Assembly (NCBI GenBank): GCA_017625255.1
Contig: JAGALK010000031.1
Location: 1-34,009, forward strand
Source of the DNA: Lachnospiraceae bacterium
GTDB taxonomy: Bacteria > Bacillota > Clostridia > Lachnospirales > Lachnospiraceae
Reading direction: 5' to 3'
DNA: 34,009 nucleotides
In this document: in pieces, positions 6,077-13,654 of the stretch
How the letters are laid out: each line of letters opens with the position of its first letter
Position numbering within the stretch: position 1 is the first letter of the stretch
Notes under the pieces: model-generated
Database searches by the model: none
Seen by the model: the letters and a program-made list of their open reading frames with translations, nothing else
What the model was told of the DNA's origin: nothing
Position numbers and translations under genes: made by a program

Positions 6077-7081
6077 ATGAGTAACGGTAACAGTGCAAAC
6101 AAAACAAATAATGAAAGCCCCGATATGTTGATTGATGTATTCGGTGCCAAAACCTTTTTTAAGGTATACCAGTGCCTCGGTATCGGCAAGATGAAATTTT
6201 CGTTTGTCGATAAGGAAAATCCGAAGGATAAAGCAATCGACATCTACCTTGATGCAGATATTTTTTCCTGTGATTTAATCGAACAGATTAAGAACGGAGA
6301 ATTGCGTCAGAAGGGAAATATCGAAAGACAGAGAGCAAAAAATGCCAACGAAAAATATTGCAAGGCGATTTGGAACTCTCCCGCTGGTATCTCTGCCGAA
6401 CAGAAGGTACGCCAGTTTGAAATCCAGCCGGGCAATGCTACGGAGTTCGTATTCCGTGCGACAGAAGAGAAAAAACAGATTACAGTAGGTTGTGACTACC
6501 GTTCTCTTCGCCTTATGGCGGAACGCTGGTCGTACTTAAAAGCGGATTACGACGACTTAATGCGTCGTAAATACTCATTAGCAAATATGCAGAATGAGTA
6601 CCGCAAGAACGGAAACGGTTCACAGCAGGCACCCGCACAGCAGGAACAGCCGAAAGCAACGCAGACGGTTGCAAACGCTGTAACAAGCACACCGCCCGCA
6701 TCAGCAGTTGCACCCACCACACCGCAGGCAAAACCTATCGGATTTGGAATGGGTAGCACACAGACACAGCAGGCACCCGTGCAGAAGCAGGAAGAACAGC
6801 CGAAGGCACAGCAGACACCCGCACCGCAGGGAAATAAGCAGGAGTTTAAGATGAAAATTACAACTCCCATTGCTGACATGGCAAACGGAAAGAAAGCATT
6901 AAAGGCTATCACTGCCGACAATGTAGAATATCCGTGCATTTTCCCCGCAGAACTGTGTAAGCACAATGCTTTTTCGGAATTTGAGAAGCGTTGTAGCCGT
7001 GCAGGAAATGTAATTAAAGTGCGTGGCGTTATCGGAAAGAATGGAGATACTGATGTAATCTTCGTTTCCGAAGCAATGTAA
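6077..7081 (+). CDS. Hypothetical protein with Q/P-rich linker, possible DNA-binding
   Basis: The product is 334 aa. Residues 1-175 form a globular part with alternating strands and helices (MLIDVFGAKTFFKVYQCLG near the start). A low-complexity linker rich in Gln, Pro, Ala and Thr runs from about 178 to 255. The last 75 residues form a compact domain with a strand pattern (VIKVRGVIGKNGDTDVIFV) that could be an OB-fold. Together with its place directly after the helicase, this suggests a single-strand or other DNA-binding accessory protein. No family was recognised. It shares its hairpin-plus-RBS leader with the gene at 3156. Confidence 0.6.
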   Translation: MSNGNSANKTNNESPDMLIDVFGAKTFFKVYQCLGIGKMKFSFVDKENPKDKAIDIYLDADIFSCDLIEQIKNGELRQKGNIERQRAKNANEKYCKAIWNSPAGISAEQKVRQFEIQPGNATEFVFRATEEKKQITVGCDYRSLRLMAERWSYLKADYDDLMRRKYSLANMQNEYRKNGNGSQQAPAQQEQPKATQTVANAVTSTPPASAVAPTTPQAKPIGFGMGSTQTQQAPVQKQEEQPKAQQTPAPQGNKQEFKMKITTPIADMANGKKALKAITADNVEYPCIFPAELCKHNAFSEFEKRCSRAGNVIKVRGVIGKNGDTDVIFVSEAM

Positions 7082-7095
7082 CAATTAACAATATG

Positions 7096-7117
7096 GAGAG
7101 TGGCTTATGCTACTCTC
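7096..7117 (+). terminator. Stem-loop after the 334-aa gene
   Basis: GAGAGTGGC pairs with GCTACTCTC around TTAT, the same stem as at 4376. The following bases are CTATTATTTTC, so termination is probably partial. The small gene at 7155 lies just downstream. Confidence 0.6.
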
Positions 7118-7154
7118 CTATTATTTTCAAGGAGGAAAACAACTATGAAAACTT

Positions 7155-7298
7155 ATGAAAGAACACTTGGAAAAAGGGTTCATCACTCCCGAAGAAGTCG
7201 AAGCATTTGAAAATAACTGTAAGGCAATTTCAGAAAAAGCGGTCTTAATGACCGAAGAAGAACTCAAAGAGTTCATCAGCTACAATTATAAATATTAA
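7155..7298 (+). CDS. Small hypothetical protein, 47 aa
   Basis: The frame from ATG 7155 reads MKEHLEKGFITPEEVEAFEN and ends YNYKY. It looks like a real small acidic helical protein. AAGGAGG at 7129-7135 is placed ideally for another ATG at 7145, in a different frame that stops after 21 codons. The spacing to 7155 is 19 bases. Either the sequence has a small shift between ribosome site and gene, or the two starts are used in competition. It precedes a strong terminator. Confidence 0.5.
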   Translation: MKEHLEKGFITPEEVEAFENNCKAISEKAVLMTEEELKEFISYNYKY

Positions 7299-7304
7299 CA
7301 TTAA

Positions 7305-7336
7305 AAGAGGTATGCGTCGGCATACCTCTTTTTTTT
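7305..7336 (+). terminator. Strong terminator, probably bidirectional
   Basis: AAGAGGTATGC pairs with GCATACCTCTT around GTCG and is followed by a T-run on the plus strand. The minus strand shows TTTTAAT, so it may also stop the convergent gene that ends at 7343. Confidence 0.9.
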
Positions 7337-7342
7337 GCTTTC

Positions 7343-9229
7343 TTATTTCTTGTATGAAAAAGTACCTAAATATTTACCCAGCACATCTTCCATAGAAATA
7401 TAGGGATTGATAAAGAAACGACTGTCAAGGGACTGTTCACGATTATCGCCTAATAAAAATACGGTATTATCGGGAACAACGAACTCTTTGGAACAGTTTG
7501 TTTCAATATCTTCTGCAAGATAAGCACTTTCGTCTGCAATCACTCCGTCAATATATACATCTCCATTAAGGAAAGTAATCGTTTCTCCGGGAAGACCGAT
7601 TACACGCTTTGTCATATACTTCTCTTCTTCCGCAGACCAAAACAGAATAATATCGCCTCTCTCGATGTCATTAGCAACATAAGCCATGTTGTTGTATATC
7701 ACATAGGAACCAGTCACAAGAGTAGGTTCCATAGAACCGGACATAATAGGACTAATTGTAATAACCTTTGTGATAAAAATTGTCAAGCAACCGATAACTA
7801 ATACAGATGCCAAAATATCAACAATCAGCTTTTTCTTTTCTGCTTTCTTTTTATTATACGGCTTATAAGATTTCTTTTTCTTATCAGAAGTATTCTCTGT
7901 TCTCTTAATTTCAGATATAGAAGAAACTTCCTTTTTCTTGGGTGCCTTACTCTTTTCTTCTACTTCTTCCGTTTTTTCATTTTCTGATACATCTTTTTTA
8001 CGCATACCGCTTCGCTTTATGATAACCGCAACAAATAAAACAACAATCAGAACAGCACAGATGCCAAAGAAAATAAGCGTCAGATTGGCTTTGGGTTCCA
8101 CACGGGTTACATCGCTGATGATTACGGTTTCGTTACCAGCACCGTCAACAGCACATACAGAAATTTCGTTTTCGCCCATATTCAAGACAAATTCATATTC
8201 AAATCGTCCCGAAGACTTATCAAATTCCACTTCTTCATTATTGATAAGAAGCACGGAAGTATTCTTTACATACCCACTTACCATAATCGTTTCAGAAGAT
8301 ACTTCTCTTCCGTGGTACTGTTCGGATAAAGTAAGGGAAGGGGCAACAATATCTTTTGTGATAGAAAAATTGTAAGAAATCATATTATTATCTTTATCAC
8401 AAAGATAAACAACAACATCATTATTTACACCATTAAGGGGAGCATTGATTGTATGCTCTCCCGCTTCAAAATGTTCCATAAATACTTGATCGCCGTTATC
8501 GTTGATGATTACCCACATATCTTCCTGCAAATTTACAGTAAACGGAATATCATTTGTATTGGTAAGCGTTTCTGTCGGCATAATTGCTGTTCCGGGAACA
8601 TCTCGAATAACGGGAACCGTATATGTAATACCCGCACCGTCAATCTTTGCTTCCGAAGAAGGAACCACATAAACTTCAATTTCTTTCACTGTCGAAGACA
8701 ATGGCAAACTGTAACTGGTGCCGTCAATGGTTTCAGATGCCAACTTTTGCATTGTTTCGGGATTTGTGACGGAAATATTAACCTTACCGATACCATTATC
8801 GTCCCATTTTACAACCAAATTGCCGTCCACGAAGTAAATCTTTAAGCCCGAAAACTGTGAAGTAACAGTAATATTTTCATTTACTTCTGATACGGACGCA
8901 TTAACACATTCCACTCTTGCTGTCACTTCTATATCATTCTCTGCCGTAATGCTTACTTTATAGACACCAGCTGATGCACTGTCAACACGAACCATAACAG
9001 TTTCACTCTCACTATCCTTCGTAACAATCGAACCGTCCGGGGCAGTAATTTCAATATGGTGCATTTGTTCATCTTCAAATTCAAAATAAAAAATTGCTTC
9101 CTTGTAGTCCTTTGCAAGAGGAACCGTCAAGTTACTTTCTTCCTGTGCGTGAACGGTCAACGAAAACGCAAATATAGTTATAAGCGTAACCACAAAAACG
9201 GTTAAAAACCGATATTTTAATGCTTTCAT
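7343..9229 (-). CDS. Signal peptidase I fused to a large extracellular region
   Basis: The product is 628 aa, against about 170-350 for ordinary signal peptidases. Residues 1-28 are a signal peptide ending VHA. Residues 30-380 are an extracellular region rich in beta strands, with Ig-like character near 290-375 (GAGNETV). A membrane helix spans 382-404, followed by a charged Lys/Glu linker (405-467) and a second membrane helix (468-490). The last 135 residues are a serine-lysine type I signal peptidase (S26): SGSMEPT with nucleophile Ser499, KRVIGLPGE with general base Lys541, and GDNREQSLDSR (594-604). The catalytic part should face outside and cut exported proteins of the element, perhaps pilin or surface proteins. 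The fusion is unusual. It has its own promoter at 9285-9257. Confidence 0.85.
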   Translation of the reverse strand: MKALKYRFLTVFVVTLITIFAFSLTVHAQEESNLTVPLAKDYKEAIFYFEFEDEQMHHIEITAPDGSIVTKDSESETVMVRVDSASAGVYKVSITAENDIEVTARVECVNASVSEVNENITVTSQFSGLKIYFVDGNLVVKWDDNGIGKVNISVTNPETMQKLASETIDGTSYSLPLSSTVKEIEVYVVPSSEAKIDGAGITYTVPVIRDVPGTAIMPTETLTNTNDIPFTVNLQEDMWVIINDNGDQVFMEHFEAGEHTINAPLNGVNNDVVVYLCDKDNNMISYNFSITKDIVAPSLTLSEQYHGREVSSETIMVSGYVKNTSVLLINNEEVEFDKSSGRFEYEFVLNMGENEISVCAVDGAGNETVIISDVTRVEPKANLTLIFFGICAVLIVVLFVAVIIKRSGMRKKDVSENEKTEEVEEKSKAPKKKEVSSISEIKRTENTSDKKKKSYKPYNKKKAEKKKLIVDILASVLVIGCLTIFITKVITISPIMSGSMEPTLVTGSYVIYNNMAYVANDIERGDIILFWSAEEEKYMTKRVIGLPGETITFLNGDVYIDGVIADESAYLAEDIETNCSKEFVVPDNTVFLLGDNREQSLDSRFFINPYISMEDVLGKYLGTFSYKK

Positions 9230-9256
9230 AAAAATACTCTCCTTTCTTATGGAAAA

Positions 9257-9285
9257 AGTATATCACACAATTATAAAAAACTCAA
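9257..9285 (-). promoter_or_regulatory. Promoter of the signal peptidase fusion gene
   Basis: Read on the minus strand: TTGAGT (9285-9280), a 17-base spacer, TATACT (9262-9257). The ribosome binding site AAAGGAGAG and the ATG at 9229 follow directly. Confidence 0.7.
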
Positions 9286-9301
9286 AAAATCAGCATTTTT
9301 A

Positions 9302-9344
9302 TTGTTTTTGAGGACTGTTGTGGTAAAATACACACAAAACCACA
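9302..9344 (+). promoter_or_regulatory. Promoter and operator of the XRE regulator
   Basis: A weak promoter reads TTGTTT (9302-9307), 16 bases, TAAAAT (9324-9329). Its -10 box lies inside an inverted repeat TGTGGT (9319-9324) and ACCACA (9339-9344), separated by 14 bases. This is the right place for autorepression by the XRE protein encoded at 9405; the binding itself is inferred. Confidence 0.5.
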
Positions 9345-9404
9345 TTGGTAATCATTGGATAAAAAGTTACAAAATTTTTCAATAAAAAAAGGAGAAAAAA
9401 AGAT

Positions 9405-10181
9405 ATGCCACGAACAAAACAAACCAGCAGAGAAGTCGCATACAGAAAGAATAATATTCTTGGGACACGATTAAGCACGGCAAGAGAAAAAATCGGAATG
9501 TCGCAGATAGACCTTACACTTCACTTACAGGAATATTTAGATCAGCCCGAACCCTTATCTGTTTTAGCAATTTCTTCTTACGAAAACGGTTCCAGACTTC
9601 CGCATATCACAACCCTTGTAGGAATATCAAAAATTCTTGGCGTAACTGTTGATTACCTTGTAGGTGCGGATAGCGTAATGTATAGACCAACACCGATTAG
9701 TTATTCCGTTGAAGATGAACCGGAAAAAATACCAGTACCGGAGTTCGATATACTGATTAAAAAACCTGCATATTCTACATACGACGGCTATCCCGTATAT
9801 GTAAAATCAAAATCAGCTTCGGATTTAATCAGTGACCGCTGGGGAATACTGGATTATGCGAATAATCAGATTTTATTCAAGGAAAATGCGATACCACTCC
9901 ACCCGGACATGAAATTATACCGAATGAAACCATTAAACGCATCGTATATTGATTACACCACTTCTAAACCTTTGAATATGCACCGTTTATTGAATGAAAA
10001 AGTAATGTGGGTAGAACCTTTTTCGTTAGATAGCTTGGCAATGGAGAAATATAGAGGATATTACAGACATAATGAAGACCATTCAATGTTAATCAGTATC
10101 ACAAACGGATTGACATTGCCATATACGGGGCTTGGTATATCATACAACGCATTTCCGGCAAGCCTGCCCGATTGTAAATAA
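9405..10181 (+). CDS. XRE-family transcriptional regulator
   Basis: The product is 258 aa. A Cro/C1-type helix-turn-helix spans about residues 18-88 (RLSTAREKIGMSQIDL, then ISSYENGSRLP and the closing helix with DYLVG). The C-terminal 165 residues are a separate domain rich in Tyr and Pro (PAYSTYDGYPVYVKS). It is not a clear LexA-type S24 peptidase: no Ser-Lys dyad was identified, though the strand pattern of a ligand or dimer domain is possible. AAAGGAG lies ten bases before the ATG. It is divergent from the signal peptidase fusion gene, and an inverted repeat overlaps its -10 box. It probably represses itself and perhaps other promoters of the element. A terminator follows directly. Confidence 0.8.
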   Translation: MPRTKQTSREVAYRKNNILGTRLSTAREKIGMSQIDLTLHLQEYLDQPEPLSVLAISSYENGSRLPHITTLVGISKILGVTVDYLVGADSVMYRPTPISYSVEDEPEKIPVPEFDILIKKPAYSTYDGYPVYVKSKSASDLISDRWGILDYANNQILFKENAIPLHPDMKLYRMKPLNASYIDYTTSKPLNMHRLLNEKVMWVEPFSLDSLAMEKYRGYYRHNEDHSMLISITNGLTLPYTGLGISYNAFPASLPDCK

Positions 10182-10190
10182 TAACTGTTA

Positions 10191-10218
10191 AGAGTACGCT
10201 TCGGTGTACTCTTTTTTT
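10191..10218 (+). terminator. Intrinsic terminator of the XRE gene
   Basis: AGAGTAC pairs with GTACTCT around GCTTCGGT, followed by seven T residues. The gene upstream is thus a single-gene unit. Confidence 0.85.
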
Positions 10219-10233
10219 ATATTTCCTAAAAAT

Positions 10234-10262
10234 TTGCCTTTTTTATATTATTAAAGTATAAT
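10234..10262 (+). promoter_or_regulatory. Promoter of the zinc-ribbon gene pair
   Basis: TTGCCT (10234-10239), a 17-base spacer, and a perfect TATAAT (10257-10262). The -10 box lies in an imperfect palindrome AAGTATA A TACACTT (10254-10268), one base away from the palindrome at the sortase promoter. Confidence 0.7.
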
Positions 10263-10289
10263 ACACTTTATAAAAAAGGAGGTGCTGAT

Positions 10290-10931
10290 ATGGCATTTTG
10301 TTATGAATGTGGAACAAAATTAAACGACAACGCAAAATTCTGTCACGGTTGCGGAATAAAGATAGAAATTCCTGCTTATGCAGATGAAAAACCTACTGTT
10401 GAAGAGAAAAAGGCAAAAATATCTTATGCAGAAGAAAAGGTGGAAGAACCGAAATCAGAGGAAGCGAAAAAAAATAAGGTTTCAAAATATAAAGAAGTTA
10501 CCAAAGAACAGGTTATCCAACCCAAAAATAATCTTGCAGAAGAATTAAAAAAATCCGTCCCTACACCACCGCCCGTTGAAGAGGAAGACGACGATGATGA
10601 AGATGATTATGAGGACGATAATATCGAAGTCGATGATGATGAAGACGAAGATAACAAGGTAGCACTTCTTCCCGAAGAAGAGGAAGATGATGAAGACGAG
10701 GAAGACGACGATGATTATGAGGACGAGGACGAAGATGATGAAGAAAACTTACAGCCCGTATCTTATGATTATAACGCAAGTAATCCCGAAACCGATCCGT
10801 ACTGGAATGACCTTATTCCCGAAGCCGAAGAAGAATTAAGTAAAATCCCAAAAGAACTTTTCTTTAAGGGCATCGGTGCCGTAGTTGCACTTCTTGCCGT
10901 TATTGCATGGCTCGTATATATGTTAGCATAA
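10290..10931 (+). CDS. Zinc-ribbon, acidic, tail-anchored membrane protein
   Basis: The product is 213 aa. A short zinc ribbon lies at the N-terminus (Cys4, Cys7, Cys18, Cys21). A Lys/Glu-rich segment follows, then a very acidic stretch of Asp and Glu at about residues 95-155. One membrane helix ends the protein (about 190-212), so the zinc ribbon and acidic part should face the cytoplasm. Function is unknown. The acidic segment could mimic DNA or bind basic proteins, but that is inference. AAAGGAGG lies before the ATG, and the next gene, with the same zinc ribbon, starts 16 bases after the stop. Confidence 0.65.
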   Translation: MAFCYECGTKLNDNAKFCHGCGIKIEIPAYADEKPTVEEKKAKISYAEEKVEEPKSEEAKKNKVSKYKEVTKEQVIQPKNNLAEELKKSVPTPPPVEEEDDDDEDDYEDDNIEVDDDEDEDNKVALLPEEEEDDEDEEDDDDYEDEDEDDEENLQPVSYDYNASNPETDPYWNDLIPEAEEELSKIPKELFFKGIGAVVALLAVIAWLVYMLA

Positions 10932-10946
10932 GGGGGAAATTACAGT

Positions 10947-11537
10947 ATGGCAATCTGTTATGAATGTGGTGCAAAAATAAGCGACGAAGAAAAGGTATGT
11001 CCCGGCTGTGGGAAAGAACTTACGAATACCGATAAAAAGAAAAAAAAGAAGAAACAAAAAAAAGAACACTTGAAATTTAGTGATTTACCAAGAGAATTAA
11101 GTGTTTACTTCTTTCAGAAAACAGCACTGGTAATTGGGCTAATTATTGCTATTGTCGTAATTGGCATAATTACGAAAAAGGTTAATGTAATTTTGTTTCT
11201 CTCGGTAGTTGTACTTTTGTATGCAGGATATGTAGCGTATACATACTATTGCGTCGTTTATCATAAATACAAAATCTACTATGGCTATTGTATTGAAAAG
11301 AGAACTCCCACAATGAATATCGGGAAAAAAATCCAAGTAGCCAAAGGTGCCTGCACTCTTCTCTTACGGACTGATGAAGAAAGCAATGCAAGATTTATCG
11401 TCCCGGTTGGGGAAGGATTTATGGTAAATAAGGACGATGTGGTACTAATATATTCCAAAGAACAAGACATTTATCAGAAAGATAATGAAACATACGAATT
11501 TATCAACCCGTTGCTGGTAAAGGTAATGCAAAAGTAA
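10947..11537 (+). CDS. Zinc-ribbon membrane protein
   Basis: The product is 196 aa. The zinc ribbon has the same cysteine positions as the upstream gene (4, 7, 18, 21) and nearly the same flanking residues (ICYECGAKI against FCYECGTKL), so the two N-termini are likely paralogous. A run of lysines follows (residues 30-40), then two membrane helices at about 58-76 and 79-101. The C-terminal 90 residues form a soluble strand-rich domain with VPVGEGFMVNKDDVVLIY. The function is not recognised. It is co-transcribed with 10290 and followed by leader copy 3. Confidence 0.65.
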   Translation: MAICYECGAKISDEEKVCPGCGKELTNTDKKKKKKKQKKEHLKFSDLPRELSVYFFQKTALVIGLIIAIVVIGIITKKVNVILFLSVVVLLYAGYVAYTYYCVVYHKYKIYYGYCIEKRTPTMNIGKKIQVAKGACTLLLRTDEESNARFIVPVGEGFMVNKDDVVLIYSKEQDIYQKDNETYEFINPLLVKVMQK

Positions 11538-11544
11538 ATTACAC

Positions 11545-11652
11545 TTGCACTTTGATTTATTCTGTAATATAATAACCTTGTAACAAATTTTAACAAATAA
11601 GACTAACAAGAGGAAGATACTCCTACGGGGTAACTTCCTTTTTTTGTTGTCG
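11545..11652 (+). promoter_or_regulatory. Promoter and attenuator leader, copy 3
   Basis: TTGCAC (11545-11550), 17 bases, TATAAT (11568-11573), and predicted start G11580. The RNA begins GTAACAAATTT, shows GACTAACAA at 11601-11609, then the terminator at 11611-11645 and the conserved TTGTTGTC. The unpaired segment is three bases shorter than in copies 1 and 2. There is no terminator hairpin just upstream, so this copy does not descend from the same block duplication. Confidence 0.8.
11611..11645 (+). terminator. Leader terminator, copy 3
   Basis: AGGAAG pairs with CTTCCT. After an A/A mismatch, TACTCC pairs with GGGGTA around the loop TAC. Seven T residues follow. The extra T-A pair in the inner stem, relative to copies 1 and 2, keeps the structure. 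Confidence 0.85.
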
Positions 11653-11689
11653 CAAAGCCAACGCCGAAAGGCAGAAAGGAGGTACAGTT

Positions 11690-12871
11690 ATGGCAAAGAA
11701 ACTGTACGAAAACAATGATATTAAAATTGCAGATGAAATGGAGGCTATTAAGTTCTTCAATGACATCTGCAAGGAAGATGTGTGGCAGAGATGTCGCACG
11801 AAAGAATTGGTAGCAGTACCGATTGAAAACCACCCTCTGTTCTTTGAAGATAAGAGAACAGAGTATGGTATTCCGCAGGAAGTCAGCATTGACAGCATTG
11901 CAGAATGTGCGGAAAGCTATCAGATTGGCGTAAAAGTGCCGTTTGATACGGGTTATAAGTGTTACCCTATCGGCGACACCGCTTTTTCTTTATTGTTGGA
12001 AAGAGCAGGTTTCCAGAAGGCAACTGCACTCTCCTGTTTAAAGGAAAAAGGAACCCAGTCTGTAATGCCCTGTACTCACACGGCGCAGATTATCAATATG
12101 GGCTTTGAAGTATTCAAGAATAAAGTTCTTGTACTGATCCGAGATGAAAAAGTGCGTGCGGTACTCTCCGGTGACGAAAGCGACTACTCAATCCTTCCCT
12201 TTGATAAGTTACTGTCTATCTTTATCGACAGCCTTATGGGACAGTTTGCAGATGTCAACTTCGTATCGGCTACTGCTTGTCACGAATACTTCTCCGTGCT
12301 GTATTCGATGAAAGATAAGACCGTAGAGGAAAGCATCGAAAAGGTATTCGCTTCCGCAGGGCGTACATTTAACAACATTAAAATTGAAGCAAGACTGGCT
12401 TCATCAGATGTTGGTATGTCCGGGGCGAAGATTTATCCGTTTTTGAAGTTAGACAACAATCTCCGTATTATCGGAAATCCGTTGTCCGTAACTCATAAAA
12501 ACGGAAAAACTTTGAAGGACTTCAAAGACAACTGTGGCAAGGTATTCTCAATGTTTAAGGATATTGAAAGACAGTTGGAAGTAATGAAGGACAAGAAGCT
12601 GAAAAGCCCGCAGGGTGCTTTTCTTCGTGTGGCAAAAGAAATCGGTTTACCGAAGAAGCTGGCACACGAACAGGCATCAGACTTCGAGGCGTTATTCGCA
12701 AAACCCAGTCAGTTAGACTTGTACTGGGCGTTGTACGAAGCTCTTGATGCTTACAAGGTAGCCCGCAAAATGGATTTATCGTTTACGCAGATGCTTACCT
12801 TTGAGGAAGGTATTTGTCGTACTCTCTTTGGCGACATTGAGAAATACGATATGCCGTTTACTTGGGAATAA
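11690..12871 (+). CDS. Hypothetical protein, 393 aa, possibly DUF932-like
   Basis: AAAGGAGG lies seven to eight bases before the ATG. The product is a soluble alpha/beta protein without signal or membrane segments. Parts of it recall phage/plasmid proteins of the DUF932 type: an early segment ending in a Tyr/Pro-rich turn, the central VLVLIRDEKVRAVLSGDE region, and a helical C-terminal half. DUF932 proteins are frequent on plasmids and phages but have no settled function. The match is by impression and could be wrong. It stands alone between leader copy 3 and a terminator, so it is the only gene that this leader directly controls before the terminator at 12886. Confidence 0.5.
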   Translation: MAKKLYENNDIKIADEMEAIKFFNDICKEDVWQRCRTKELVAVPIENHPLFFEDKRTEYGIPQEVSIDSIAECAESYQIGVKVPFDTGYKCYPIGDTAFSLLLERAGFQKATALSCLKEKGTQSVMPCTHTAQIINMGFEVFKNKVLVLIRDEKVRAVLSGDESDYSILPFDKLLSIFIDSLMGQFADVNFVSATACHEYFSVLYSMKDKTVEESIEKVFASAGRTFNNIKIEARLASSDVGMSGAKIYPFLKLDNNLRIIGNPLSVTHKNGKTLKDFKDNCGKVFSMFKDIERQLEVMKDKKLKSPQGAFLRVAKEIGLPKKLAHEQASDFEALFAKPSQLDLYWALYEALDAYKVARKMDLSFTQMLTFEEGICRTLFGDIEKYDMPFTWE

Positions 12872-12885
12872 GAAACAAAACAACA

Positions 12886-12923
12886 AAGAGGGTAGTTTTA
12901 TAACTGCCCTCTTCTATTTTTTT
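12886..12923 (+). terminator. Intrinsic terminator
   Basis: AAGAGGGTAGTT pairs with AACTGCCCTCTT around TTAT, followed by CTATTTTTTT. The next gene's ribosome site AGGAGGG starts immediately afterwards, so some read-through may feed that gene. Confidence 0.85.
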
Positions 12924-12934
12924 AGGAGGGCTGT

Positions 12935-13612
12935 ATGAAATTCAAAGGAACGCCTAATATCAGCGGTTTTGTAGATTTTTGCAGTTATCACGCTAACGGA
13001 GAACCTATCTACCTTGTCAACGGGAAAATATATGCAAGTTTTGATATGTTGTCGATGATTGAGTGCAGATATAATTTCCTATTCAGTGACAGCAAAAAAG
13101 AAACCGAAAAAGCAATCATGGAAAATATGTATATGTTTGATGTGGTGGAAACAAACCAGTTCTATTATCCAAACGATAATATGTTTTCCGGGAACAATTC
13201 CATAAAAGGAATAAAAGGTAACATTTTAACATTAAAGAAAAAATATGCAAGAGGATATGAAGCGGATATGGTTATCGAAACATTATTGCAGGAAAATGCA
13301 CGAATTAAGAAAGAATATGCTAATTATATGGAAAAAGTAGCACGCTCTGAAATAAGTGCAAAAGAATGGAAAAACAGAGTGACGACGAAGTTGATGAAAA
13401 CCGATCCTAACATCGAAAAAGATGATTTATTCTTTTCTGCAACTTCTTCCGGTTACAGTTTGGCATATAAACCTTACTTCCCGGAAAAAAGCAGTGCAGA
13501 TTTTGAGGTTTACGGTTCTTTCGATGGTGGTATTCATTTACACGGAAATTTTCAGTCTTTGCTCCCCACCATTATTACATACGGTAACATTGAAGAGTTT
13601 GAAAACAATTAA
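12935..13612 (+). CDS. Hypothetical protein, 225 aa
   Basis: AGGAGGG ends four bases before the ATG, a slightly short spacing. The protein is soluble and rich in Tyr, Asn and Lys, with a long charged helical segment at about residues 95-150 (IETLLQENARIKKEYANYMEK) and strand-rich ends. No domain or catalytic motif is recognised. No separate promoter is visible in the 12 bases after the terminator, so expression probably depends on read-through from 11690. It is convergent with parB. Confidence 0.55.
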   Translation: MKFKGTPNISGFVDFCSYHANGEPIYLVNGKIYASFDMLSMIECRYNFLFSDSKKETEKAIMENMYMFDVVETNQFYYPNDNMFSGNNSIKGIKGNILTLKKKYARGYEADMVIETLLQENARIKKEYANYMEKVARSEISAKEWKNRVTTKLMKTDPNIEKDDLFFSATSSGYSLAYKPYFPEKSSADFEVYGSFDGGIHLHGNFQSLLPTIITYGNIEEFENN

Positions 13613-13618
13613 CATTTT

Positions 13619-13653
13619 AAAAAGGGCGTATCATTACGATATGCCCTTTTTTT
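13619..13653 (+). terminator. Bidirectional terminator
   Basis: AAAAGGGCGTATC pairs with GATATGCCCTTTT around ATTAC, with T-runs on both strands. It lies between the convergent genes ending at 13612 and 13655. Confidence 0.85.
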
Positions 13654-13654
13654 A

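Noticed and set aside
6547..6966. 139-codon minus-strand ORF with many Cys
   Set aside because: It is the shadow of the Gln/Pro-rich linker of the gene at 6077. It has no ribosome site and an unnatural Cys/Phe-rich composition.
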